Shown here in pieces: positions 24,221 to 31,932 of a stretch of DNA of 64,000 nucleotides (position 1 is the stretch's first letter; each line of letters begins with the position of its first letter). The position numbers and the translations under genes were made by a program. The notes beneath the pieces are model-generated. The model was not told the DNA's origin and made no database searches. It saw only the letters and a program-made list of their open reading frames with translations. The stretch is from positions 1 through 64,000 of the forward strand of contig CAIJMU010000088.1 in the NCBI GenBank assembly GCA_903821875.1. The letters are read 5' to 3'. Origin of the DNA: an uncultured Spirochaetota bacterium. Its GTDB lineage: Bacteria > Spirochaetota > Spirochaetia > Treponematales > Rectinemataceae.

Positions 24221-25501
24221 CTAGGCGATGCTCTTCACAAAGAGGCCAACCAGGAAACCAGCCAGCGTGGAAAGGCCAACAACAGCGCCGCCCTGCTCGT
24301 AGGCCTCGGGCAACATGGTTTCCGCGACGACGACCAGCATGGCGCCCGCGCCGCAGCCATCGAAGATGGCCTTGGCAACCGGTGAAGCGCCTCCCAACAG
24401 GATGTTTCCGATAACAGCGGTGACTCCGCAGAGGGCGATGAGGGGTAGCCATAGCCACATGATGCTGCTGACGCTCTTGCCCTGGTTGCGCATGAGCACA
24501 GCGCTGCTCATGGCTTCGGGCATGTTGGAAAGGAAGATTCCCGCAAAAAGGGCCATGCTGAGATTCATATTGGCTATGCCCGCACCCACCAGCCCGGATT
24601 CGGGAATGCCGTCCAGCAACATGCCGAGCCAGATGGCCAGGGCCGCGCCTGAACCAGGGTGCTCCTTCACGACCTCTCGCAGATCCCGATCCGTAATGGA
24701 GACAGAGAGTGAGTCGGCATAGCCTGCCACCTGTCGTTTCCAGCGCTCCGCTTCCTCTTTTTCCTGGATGCGGCCGGCCGCAAGATCGCTGACGGCGGCG
24801 AGCAGGCGCGGGCTGACCTTGACGAGCCGGTCGAAGTCTTCCTTGCGGATCACCCAGAGCTTGACGGGGGTCAGGGTTCGTAGCGTTGCGTTACGGCTCT
24901 CGCCGGAAAGAAGGGCCATTTCTCCGAAGGACTCGCCATGGGTCATTTTCGCGATGCTTCCCCCGTTCTTGATGACCTCGACTTCGCCCGACTCGACCAT
25001 GAACAGTGAATCACCCGTGTCGCCCTGGTTGAATACGGTTTCTCCGGCTGGATACTGGCGCTCGTTCATGAAGGGGATGACAGATTTCATTTCCTCGGGC
25101 GGCAGGGAGCGGAAGATATCAACATGTGACAGATTGTCGACCATGCCCTTGAGGCGGGCCTTTTTCCGCTGCACCAGGTAGCGCATGGCGGTTGCGGGCT
25201 TCCTGAGGAAGCCGCCCTGGCCGTTGAGCTGGCCATTGAAAAACACAAACAGGAGCCCACCGAGCACAGCTCCCGCCGCTACGGGGAAAAACCCGGTTTC
25301 GTGAAAGGCCGGTGCGATGATTTCAAGGGTCAGCGCGCTGATCAGACAACCGGCCCCAAAGGCCATGGTGGCGGCCAGGACACGTTTTTGGGGCCGAAGC
25401 ACAAGCCCGAGCGCTGCACCCAATGGCAAGGACGCGGAGCACAGGACCCCGTACCACAGTGCCTGGACTGGCTGGGACTGGATCAGTGTAAGAACGCTCA
25501 T
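24221..25501 (-). CDS. ZIP-type metal transporter with inserted cyclic-nucleotide-binding domain, 426 aa
   Basis: The start at 25501 (MSVLTLIQSQ) has GGGAGG six bases upstream. Residues 1-90 hold three membrane helices (WYGVLCSASLPLGAALGLVL, TMAFGAGCLISALTLEI, AAGAVLGGLLFVFF). Residues 130-245 form a cNMP-binding barrel (FNQGDTGDSLFMVESGEVEV, cassette FGEMALLSGESRNATLRT). Residues 280-426 return to ZIP-like helices with metal-site motifs: WLGMLLDGIPESGLVG (His replaced by a D-G-I-P-E pattern) and LSNMPEAMSSA. Metal transport gated by a nucleotide is inference. The gene lies convergent to the cytochrome-like gene and divergent from the AraC gene. Confidence 0.75.
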   Translation of the reverse strand: MSVLTLIQSQPVQALWYGVLCSASLPLGAALGLVLRPQKRVLAATMAFGAGCLISALTLEIIAPAFHETGFFPVAAGAVLGGLLFVFFNGQLNGQGGFLRKPATAMRYLVQRKKARLKGMVDNLSHVDIFRSLPPEEMKSVIPFMNERQYPAGETVFNQGDTGDSLFMVESGEVEVIKNGGSIAKMTHGESFGEMALLSGESRNATLRTLTPVKLWVIRKEDFDRLVKVSPRLLAAVSDLAAGRIQEKEEAERWKRQVAGYADSLSVSITDRDLREVVKEHPGSGAALAIWLGMLLDGIPESGLVGAGIANMNLSMALFAGIFLSNMPEAMSSAVLMRNQGKSVSSIMWLWLPLIALCGVTAVIGNILLGGASPVAKAIFDGCGAGAMLVVVAETMLPEAYEQGGAVVGLSTLAGFLVGLFVKSIA

Positions 25502-25661
25502 CGGCAGCCTCCCTTTATTTTGGTTCTGAAGATGAATGGCCTTCCCGGGCTTTCGCCCCTTGCTGCAGAGTGGCCACCTATTGTGCTGCACTGTTCTATC
25601 ATGCAATTGGCTCATGTAGAAAAAAAAAACACAGGTCCTTCCAATGATAAGCGAATATGAT

Positions 25662-25693
25662 CTTTGACGATCCATGTCGGAAATTGATATCAT
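25662..25693. promoter_or_regulatory. 32-bp shared element between ZIP-type gene and araC (copy 2)
   Basis: Nearly identical to 23571-23602 (two mismatches). On the plus strand it also reads TTGACG-N18-TATCAT, which could be the promoter of the AraC gene, whose ATG begins six bases later. Autoregulation is likely. Confidence 0.65.
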
Positions 25694-25698
25694 AGGGA

Positions 25699-26532
25699 AT
25701 GGAATTCGCGGATATCATCTTCGTCTGGCACCTTGAGGACGAGGCTCAGCTAGCCTGGCATGGGCGACGGCATTCCCATGGCCCGGCTCTCCACGAAATC
25801 CATTATTTCATTTCCGGGACAGGGAGCTTCATGGACGACAGGAGGCGCTGGACCATCGCACCCGGGGCCCTCCACCTGACCGCCCCCTCCTCCATCCACC
25901 AGATAGTGGCCTCCGACGCGCGACGTCCCCTCACTTATTACGCGGTCCTCTTCGACACGGCAAAGGACGGCGAGCTCCTCGACCTCCTCCAGTCGCTGGG
26001 CGGGAGCCCCGGGCCCTGGAACATCGGAAGCTCGCGCCGCTTTTTTTTCGCCGAACTTCTCGAGCGCTTCTTCTCGGGGCGGGAGGGGCCGCTGCGCTCG
26101 GCCCGCCACCAGTTCATGGCCTTTCTCTGGGACCTCGCCGACGGGGCCTCGCCCCACCGCGACGCCATCGCCGACGCGAACATTGAAAAATCCCTGGCCA
26201 TCATGCAAGGCGCGATCGACCGGGATCTGGACCTCGGCGACCTGGCATCGCGCGTGGGCCTGTCGCGCGAGCACCTCGTGCGGACCTTTTCCGCTCGCAT
26301 GGGCATGTCTCCGATGAAGTACTACAGCCGACTCAAGGTTGAAGCGGCGAGGGCCATGCTCTCGAGCACGAACCTCCGCGTCAACGAGATCGCGGACCGC
26401 CTCCGCTACTCCAGCCAGTTCAACTTCGCGCGCGCCTTCAGACGCCTCGCCGGGATGTCGCCCTCGGAGTACAGGGCGCGGCACCTGCAGCGGGCAGATT
26501 TCGCGGCCGCAAAGGGGCCGGACGAAGCTTAG
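25699..26532 (+). CDS. AraC-family regulator of the xylose locus, 277 aa
   Basis: An N-terminal cupin sensor (RHSHGPALHEIHYFISGTGSF, RRRWTIAPGALHLTAPSSIHQ; residues 22-80) is followed by two C-terminal helix-turn-helix motifs: DLGDLASRVGLSREHLVRTF near 185 and VNEIADRLRYSSQFNFARAF near 233, ending in SPSEYRARH. The His-rich cupin core fits direct sugar binding. Its ATG lies immediately after the 32-bp element with almost no room for a leader or ribosome site. The location suggests control of xylA; it could equally control the ZIP-type gene. Its last four bases overlap the 3' end of the convergent fusion gene. Confidence 0.85.
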   Translation: MEFADIIFVWHLEDEAQLAWHGRRHSHGPALHEIHYFISGTGSFMDDRRRWTIAPGALHLTAPSSIHQIVASDARRPLTYYAVLFDTAKDGELLDLLQSLGGSPGPWNIGSSRRFFFAELLERFFSGREGPLRSARHQFMAFLWDLADGASPHRDAIADANIEKSLAIMQGAIDRDLDLGDLASRVGLSREHLVRTFSARMGMSPMKYYSRLKVEAARAMLSSTNLRVNEIADRLRYSSQFNFARAFRRLAGMSPSEYRARHLQRADFAAAKGPDEA

Positions 26533-28631
26533 GTGCGACGGACGGGGCTTGGGCCAGATGCAAGCCTCCTCGAATCCGAGAGCATCGCGAAGGCCCGCTC
26601 CAGGCCCTCACGCTCGCGTGGCGCCTGCCATTGGGGAATCGCTCCGAGCTCGATGTCCACTGCTCCCTTCCAGCCCGCGTTCCGGAGGATGGCAAAGATG
26701 CCTGCCCAGTCGCTGTCACCCTCCCCCGCCAGGACCTCGCGCCCATAGTGGACGCTGCCCTGCAGTCCATGGCGGGCAAGAAGCTCCCGATCGATAGCCG
26801 CGTCCTTTGCGTGAATGTGGAGAATGCGGGGTAACCAGGAAGCCAGCTGGGCGAGGGGCTCCGCGAGGGCCAGGACCTGGTGTGCAGGTTCCCACTCGAG
26901 GCCGAGGGGGGCACCGGGGAGGGCAGCGAAGATCAGCTCCCAGGCGTCGGGATTCATGGCGATGTTCCAGCGCCCCGTCTTCCATGTGTCGGAAAAGCGG
27001 CAATTCTCGAGGGCGAGGGAGATGCCACGACGCGATGCACGATCGCAGAGTTTCCCGAAGGTCGCCGTAAAGGCGGGCAGCGATTCGGTCACCGAGGTTC
27101 CGGGCACCCTCCCTGCAAAGCAGGAAACGAGGGGGACGCCGAAAGCCCCAGCAGCTTCGATGAGGGCCTCGATGGAGCGCAGGGTCTCCGCCCCCGCTTC
27201 GTCGCCGGCCAAGGGATTTCCGTAGACCCCGAGGGCGCTGAGGTGGCAGGAGCTTCCGTCCAGGGCGGCGTGCATCTCTTTGGCGAGCAGGCCGAGGTCG
27301 CGGCCAGCAGTGCTGGCCCACCAGGAAAGCTGCAGGCTCTCAAAACCGCGCGCGGCCAGATCCCTTGCCGCGGTCGGCGCCTCACCCCTGCCATCCACGA
27401 CTGCGCCGAGGCGGATCGCGGGAAGGGCCGGGCTGTCGGCACGAGCCTCGGGCAACTCCAGCGCTCGCGGGCGAGCCCCCGACGCTGAGCCTGCGCCTCG
27501 GCGTGGGGGCGCGGCTGTCTGCGGGAGCGCCAGGAGCACTGCCCTCGCCCGCCCCTCCTCCCGGCCCAGGGCCAGGCGGGCACAGTCGTCGACCAGGCGC
27601 TGCACCGAAAGGCCACGGCCGAAGTCCAGGCTCTCGCCGGGCATGGGGTCGGGAGCTCCGGAAGCCAGGGCGACAAATCGCTCATAACTAGTCGGAATCG
27701 GCTCCGCAGCGACCTCGACTGCGCCGGCAGCGACCTCGACTGCGCCGGCAGGTATCTCGACTGCGCCGCTGGTCCCGATGATCCGGAGCGTTCGCCGCGA
27801 CAGCCCGAAATCCAGCTCGATGGACGCCGTCTCGCCACGCAGGGAAATCGCAAAGCGGTCATCCTGGCCCGGCACCCTAAAGTTGGCCGAAACCATCACA
27901 GGGACCGGACCTGCCTCTACCAGGGCTTCGAAGGATTCCCAGGCGGGCCTGAAACCATCTCTTCCGCCCTCCGGGGCTCCCGGATCGAAGCGTCCACCCA
28001 GGCAGGAGACAACCTCGGGCGTGGAGTTCCCCCCGAGGAGGAGGAGGGCTGCATCCAGGAGGTGCGAACCGAGGTCGCCCAAGGCACCGAAGGTCGAGCG
28101 CTCCTCGTCCAGGCGCCAGGCGAGGCGTGGTGTCCTTCGCCAGTCCCCCCAGGAACCATCTGCAAGCCAGGCCTGCCCGTAGCTGAAGGAAGCCGACTTA
28201 AGCTGCCCGATCCGCCCCTCGGAAAGGAGCCGGGAAGCCAGGGACAAAAGGCCCCCGTTCCGTTTCGAGAAGTTCACAATTGTCGGGACTCCTGCCTCGC
28301 GGGCGGCAGCGGTCATCGCAAGGGCATCAGAGAGCGTACGCGCGAGGGGCTTTTCACAGAAGACCGGAAGTCGCTGCGCGAGGGCGGCGAGCACGGGCTC
28401 GAGGTGCCAGCAATCAGCCGAGGCCACCGAGACAGCGTCTATGCTGCCCGAGGCCACCATCGCCTGGGGATCGCCGAAGGATCCTGGAAGGCCGTGTTTT
28501 GCGGCGAAACGGGCTGCGTCATCGACGTGCCGGTCAGAGCAGGCTACCACAACGGCACCGGGAATGCCGACAAAGCGCGAGACATGGTAGGCGGCCATGG
28601 CCCCTGTACCGACTATGCCAATTCGTATCAT
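26529..28631 (-). CDS. Gfo/Idh/MocA dehydrogenase fused to a TIM-barrel isomerase, 700 aa
   Basis: Residues 1-370 are an NAD(P)-dependent oxidoreductase: Rossmann GIVGTGAMAAYHV, CEKPLA near 92, and the C-terminal beta sheet with GDLGSHLLDAALLLLG near 190. An Ala/Pro/Arg-rich linker (about 375-410) leads to a sugar-phosphate isomerase/epimerase-like TIM barrel (residues 415-690): FESLQLSWWAS, ISLALENCRF near 540, ILHIHAKDA near 615 and AVDIELG near 665. The His/Glu/Asp metal ligands of that family can be placed at these motifs. The two activities are normally separate neighbouring genes. The ATG overlaps the stop of the LacI gene. A 21-bp triplication lies within the dehydrogenase part. Confidence 0.85.
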   Translation of the reverse strand: MIRIGIVGTGAMAAYHVSRFVGIPGAVVVACSDRHVDDAARFAAKHGLPGSFGDPQAMVASGSIDAVSVASADCWHLEPVLAALAQRLPVFCEKPLARTLSDALAMTAAAREAGVPTIVNFSKRNGGLLSLASRLLSEGRIGQLKSASFSYGQAWLADGSWGDWRRTPRLAWRLDEERSTFGALGDLGSHLLDAALLLLGGNSTPEVVSCLGGRFDPGAPEGGRDGFRPAWESFEALVEAGPVPVMVSANFRVPGQDDRFAISLRGETASIELDFGLSRRTLRIIGTSGAVEIPAGAVEVAAGAVEVAAEPIPTSYERFVALASGAPDPMPGESLDFGRGLSVQRLVDDCARLALGREEGRARAVLLALPQTAAPPRRGAGSASGARPRALELPEARADSPALPAIRLGAVVDGRGEAPTAARDLAARGFESLQLSWWASTAGRDLGLLAKEMHAALDGSSCHLSALGVYGNPLAGDEAGAETLRSIEALIEAAGAFGVPLVSCFAGRVPGTSVTESLPAFTATFGKLCDRASRRGISLALENCRFSDTWKTGRWNIAMNPDAWELIFAALPGAPLGLEWEPAHQVLALAEPLAQLASWLPRILHIHAKDAAIDRELLARHGLQGSVHYGREVLAGEGDSDWAGIFAILRNAGWKGAVDIELGAIPQWQAPREREGLERAFAMLSDSRRLASGPSPVRRT
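27708..27770. repeat. 21-bp unit repeated three times inside the fusion gene
   Basis: Copies at 27708-27728 and 27729-27749 are identical; 27750-27770 has four differences. It encodes an AGAVEVA-type heptapeptide repeat (EIPAGAVEVAAGAVEVAAEP) near residue 300 and keeps the frame. Confidence 0.85.
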
Positions 28632-29644
28632 GAAGCCCCGCGGGGCGCTGCCGTGGTTCCACGCACGACAAAATCCGTCTCGAGCCAGCGCTGCACCGGG
28701 CCGCTTTCCTTGCCTTCCACGAGATCGGCCAGGAGCTGGGCACCGAGCTGCCCCGACATGGAAATGGGATTGTCGACGGTGGAGAGGGCAGGCAGCATAT
28801 CCTGGGCGGGATAGAGATTGTCATAACCGATGACGCTCAGCTCTCCAGGCACCGACAGGCCATGTTCCGTGCACCAGGTCATCACTCCGAGTGCGGCCCG
28901 GTCCGAGCTTGTCACGACGACGCTGGGCCGATCCACGTCTTCGAGGAGCCGGCCAGCACCCCGATAGCCCGATCCCCGTGAAAAATCTCCTTCAATTACC
29001 CGGGATTTCACAGCGAACTCCTGTACCAGGCCCTCGAAGGCCGCAAGCCGGTCCACGGCGTTCCGGTAGCGCATGTCGCCGGTGATATAGCCGAAGCGCC
29101 GGTGTCCGAGGTTCCAGACATGGGAAAAGGCCTTGCGCATCCCGCTGAGGGGACGGGAATCCACCGAGCTCAGGCCCTCGTGGTAGTTGTCAATGAGGAC
29201 AAAGGGCAGGCCTGCCTCGCGAAGTTCGAGGAAGGGCTCGTAGTCGGAGGGAGTGACGGCGAAGAGGAGTCCGTCCACCGTCCTTGAGCGGACGAGGGCA
29301 AAGTAATCCTTGATGGGCCTCGAAACCTTGTTGAGCACGATGGTCACCGAGTAGCCGCGAGCCTCGGCGCCTGTCACCGCTCCGTCAAGGAGGGCGGGAA
29401 AATAGGGGCGGGAAAAGGGAGGAAATGATTCGTAGGTGGGAACGACAAAACCAATTGAAAAGGTACGGTTCCGCGCAAAGAGGGCTGCCTGTCGCGAGGG
29501 CACGTAGCCGAGCTCGCGGGCAGCCTCGCGGACTTTTTCTTTTACAGGGTCGGTTATGAGGCGGGAGTCGTTCAAGGCGCGCGAGACGGTGGATTCGGCA
29601 ACTCCCGCCCGTCTGGCCACGTCTTTCCTGCTGGCTTTTTCGAT
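28628..29644 (-). CDS. LacI-family transcriptional regulator, 338 aa, start uncertain
   Basis: The N-terminal HTH is SRKDVARRAGVAESTVSRAL followed by NDSRLITDPVKEKVREAAREL and the hinge GYVPSRQAALFARNRT. The periplasmic-binding-protein-like sugar domain runs from SIGFVVPTYES to the C-terminus (VIGYDNLYPAQDMLPALSTV). No ATG, GTG or TTG lies at the expected place: the only strong ribosome site (GGGAGG) is five bases before an ATC codon at 29644, and the nearest standard start is a TTG at 29710. Either a rare ATC start is used or the 22-residue extension is real. It probably controls the flanking sugar genes. Confidence 0.8.
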   Translation of the reverse strand: MEKASRKDVARRAGVAESTVSRALNDSRLITDPVKEKVREAARELGYVPSRQAALFARNRTFSIGFVVPTYESFPPFSRPYFPALLDGAVTGAEARGYSVTIVLNKVSRPIKDYFALVRSRTVDGLLFAVTPSDYEPFLELREAGLPFVLIDNYHEGLSSVDSRPLSGMRKAFSHVWNLGHRRFGYITGDMRYRNAVDRLAAFEGLVQEFAVKSRVIEGDFSRGSGYRGAGRLLEDVDRPSVVVTSSDRAALGVMTWCTEHGLSVPGELSVIGYDNLYPAQDMLPALSTVDNPISMSGQLGAQLLADLVEGKESGPVQRWLETDFVVRGTTAAPRGAS

Positions 29645-29760
29645 ACCATCCTCCCTGCGACGATCCTGTGCCGCTGCAATGATATCGCCGGAAAAAAGGC
29701 AAGGAAACAAGCCCCTGGCCCCTCCTCCGGCGACAAGCTCTCAGCTTCTTGCGCCTACTG

Positions 29761-30603
29761 TCACACTCCGCAGGACTCCAGGAACTTCTTGCTCTTCTTG
29801 AGGATCTCGGCAGATCCCACGATTTCAAGCGTAGAGGAATCGATATCCGCACCCTTCAGTGCGGCGCAGACGCCCTTGATGTCGATGACACCATCCCCGA
29901 TGGCGATGTCGGAAAAGCCGCAGCCAAACTGCGTACCCCGCTTGGGTATCCATTCCGCACCGAGATCCTTCCAGTGCACATGGTGGATCTTGTCCTTGAA
30001 AACCCGCGCCATCTCCACAGGATCGGTCCCTCCAAGCCAGGAGTTCCCCGTATCCAGGTTCACCCCGAGGGAGGCCGGATTCCCGAGCATAGCGAAGACG
30101 TCCTTCAGGCCCTGGATGGAGTCGGAAACCGGTCCGTGGGGCTCAAGGAGGATCCGCACGCCGTAGTCGGCAGCCATCTTCACCGGTGTGTAGAGTTTCT
30201 CTGCAACTATGAAGATGCGCTGGTCATAGCTGAGCTTTTCCGCCCACTCGGAACGGGGATCGGTCTCGGTCGTGACGACGTCCTTGATGCCGATGGCCGC
30301 CGCAAATTTTACGGCCTTCATGATCTCGGAGGTTCCCATGAGACCGGGATTGCTGGGCTCCAGCAGCATGGCGTGGGCACAGACAGTGGTCGGCTGTATC
30401 CCGTAGCGGGCGAAAAGCCGTTTTACCTCGAAGGGGTTCTCGTCCAGGCTCACCGTGGGCGAGAAACCTGCCGATCCGAGCATGCTGCCACCCGAGTTCG
30501 TATCGGTGATGTCTGCACAGTCGAAACCCATCTCCTTGGCGCACTGCAGCTGCCGCTCGACGCTCTGGAATGCCTCGATCAGCAGGAAGACTCCAATTTT
30601 CAT
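29761..30603 (-). CDS. sugar phosphate isomerase/epimerase (TIM barrel), 280 aa
   Basis: The start at 30603 (MKIGVFLLIEAFQSVERQL) has AAGGAG. AP-endonuclease-2-like barrel motifs are present: MGFDCADITDT near 30, VRILLEPHGPVSD near 150 (metal Glu), SLGVNLDTGNSW near 183 (metal Asp), HHVHWKDLGAEW near 207 (metal His), and the final STLEIVG near 258 (metal Glu). It matches xylose-isomerase-like epimerases in size. It is the last gene after the ABC importer and probably acts on the imported sugar. Confidence 0.8.
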   Translation of the reverse strand: MKIGVFLLIEAFQSVERQLQCAKEMGFDCADITDTNSGGSMLGSAGFSPTVSLDENPFEVKRLFARYGIQPTTVCAHAMLLEPSNPGLMGTSEIMKAVKFAAAIGIKDVVTTETDPRSEWAEKLSYDQRIFIVAEKLYTPVKMAADYGVRILLEPHGPVSDSIQGLKDVFAMLGNPASLGVNLDTGNSWLGGTDPVEMARVFKDKIHHVHWKDLGAEWIPKRGTQFGCGFSDIAIGDGVIDIKGVCAALKGADIDSSTLEIVGSAEILKKSKKFLESCGV

Positions 30604-30670
30604 CACAACTCCTTTGGTATTTCCCGGACGCGGTACCAATGCCCTTGGGCGCGGCCCCGATACCTGCCAG

Positions 30671-30703
30671 AAAAAAGTGGACTTGCCGCGAAGGCAAGTC
30701 CAC
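30671..30703 (-). terminator. intrinsic terminator after the binding-protein gene
   Basis: An 11-bp perfect stem GTGGACTTGCC / GGCAAGTCCAC with a 5-base loop. On the minus strand it is followed by TTTTTT. It separates the ABC importer genes from the epimerase, giving partial read-through control. Confidence 0.88.
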
Positions 30704-30723
30704 TCCTTCACGCTAGCGACAGA

Positions 30724-31791
30724 TCAATGGGTCTTGAGGTATTCCACGACCTTGGCGTCGAAATCGGCAAACATCTTCTTGTTCGCCACATACTGCTTCT
30801 CGTAGCCGGCGAGGTCCCAGGCGAAGAGTTTCTTCTCGCGTCCGTACATGTAGGTCGCGGTGTCCCAGGGAATGGCCTTGTCGAGGTTGGCCTTGGTGAG
30901 CACGTCGAAGGGCGTGATCTGGAGGTACTTCTCGAACTTCTGCCCGTTCAGGTGGCGAACGATCTGCTGGACGCAGAGGTCGGCGTTGAGGGAGGGCGGA
31001 TTGGGAACGGTGGCGGCCATCTTGCCTTCCTTCATCCATGCCCAGGCATCTTCCTTGCCGTTGTTGGAGACGATGATCTTGCCCTTGATGCCCTGCTCTT
31101 CGAAGACCTGGATGACGCCGCGGGCGGTCTCTTCGTTCGCCGCGAAAACGACGTCAAATTCGGTGCCGGAAGCGATGAGGTCCTCGGTGATGGGAACAGC
31201 GAGGGTAGCCTGCCACTCGGCGCTCTTCAGGAGCTTGACTTCGCCCTTCTTGGCTTCGGTAAAGGCCAGCTGGAAGCCGACGAGCTCGCCTTCTGCAGGG
31301 CCCTGGCCGAGGAAGCCAGGAATGTTCACGGCCTTGGCCTTGGGATAGTTCTTCACGACCCACTGCCCGATCTTGTAACCCATGATGACGAAATTGTCGG
31401 TAACGTGTCCGGTGAGGTCCGTCCCCGGAAGGAGATCGGGCTTGCCGGCGATGAAGAAGATGGGAACCTTCGCGTCGTTGGCAGCCTTGATGGTTGTCGC
31501 GCTGCCGGCTGCGCCCGCAGTGATGACAGCGATCGCGTCGACGCCCTTGGCGATGAGGTCCTGGACGTTGGCGAGCTCTTTCTCGGGCTTGTAGTCCGAG
31601 TTGACTTCGGTGACCACCATGCCGTAGGACTTTGCGACGGCGACAAGGGTCTTTCCGAACTGGGCATAGTAGTCATCCGGACCGGCGTTGACGAATCCGA
31701 GCTTCTTGCCCTTTTCTTTCTGCGCCGATGCTCCGCCGACGATGGCGAACAACATCACCAGAACCATAAGGATCGTAACTAGTCTTTTCAT
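30724..31791 (-). CDS. ABC sugar-binding protein (RbsB/YtfQ type), 355 aa
   Basis: A signal peptide MKRLVTILMVLVMLFAIVGG with cleavage at ASA-Q (near 24), then a type I periplasmic-binding fold: KLGFVNAGPDDYYAQFGKTL, LIAKGVDAIAVITAG (near 82), VPIFFIAGKPD, FDVVFAANEETARGVIQVF (near 210). It delivers a sugar to the permease/ATPase encoded just upstream. The start at 31791 follows GGAG; an upstream extension would remove the signal peptide. A stem-loop lies between permease and binding-protein genes. Confidence 0.9.
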   Translation of the reverse strand: MKRLVTILMVLVMLFAIVGGASAQKEKGKKLGFVNAGPDDYYAQFGKTLVAVAKSYGMVVTEVNSDYKPEKELANVQDLIAKGVDAIAVITAGAAGSATTIKAANDAKVPIFFIAGKPDLLPGTDLTGHVTDNFVIMGYKIGQWVVKNYPKAKAVNIPGFLGQGPAEGELVGFQLAFTEAKKGEVKLLKSAEWQATLAVPITEDLIASGTEFDVVFAANEETARGVIQVFEEQGIKGKIIVSNNGKEDAWAWMKEGKMAATVPNPPSLNADLCVQQIVRHLNGQKFEKYLQITPFDVLTKANLDKAIPWDTATYMYGREKKLFAWDLAGYEKQYVANKKMFADFDAKVVEYLKTH

Positions 31792-31816
31792 GTAACCTTC
31801 TCCTCTACGAGGTTTG

Positions 31817-31834
31817 GTCGCCACGAAGGGCGAC
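31817..31834 (-). promoter_or_regulatory. intercistronic stem-loop before the binding-protein gene
   Basis: GTCGCC pairs with GGCGAC around a 6-base loop. Such structures upstream of binding-protein cistrons often raise their mRNA level; here that is inference. Confidence 0.4.
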
Positions 31835-31932
31835 GTTGGTACATAAGCGCCAATGCCTGTCACGTTTCCGGCCACCTCCTCTATCCAGGATGTCTCACGT
31901 GGGCAGGGCAGCCAGCCCCGCCCGGTATGCAC

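Noticed and set aside
29749-31782. A 677-codon open frame on the plus strand
   Set aside because: Antisense to the epimerase and binding-protein genes, with no ribosome site; an effect of high GC codon use.
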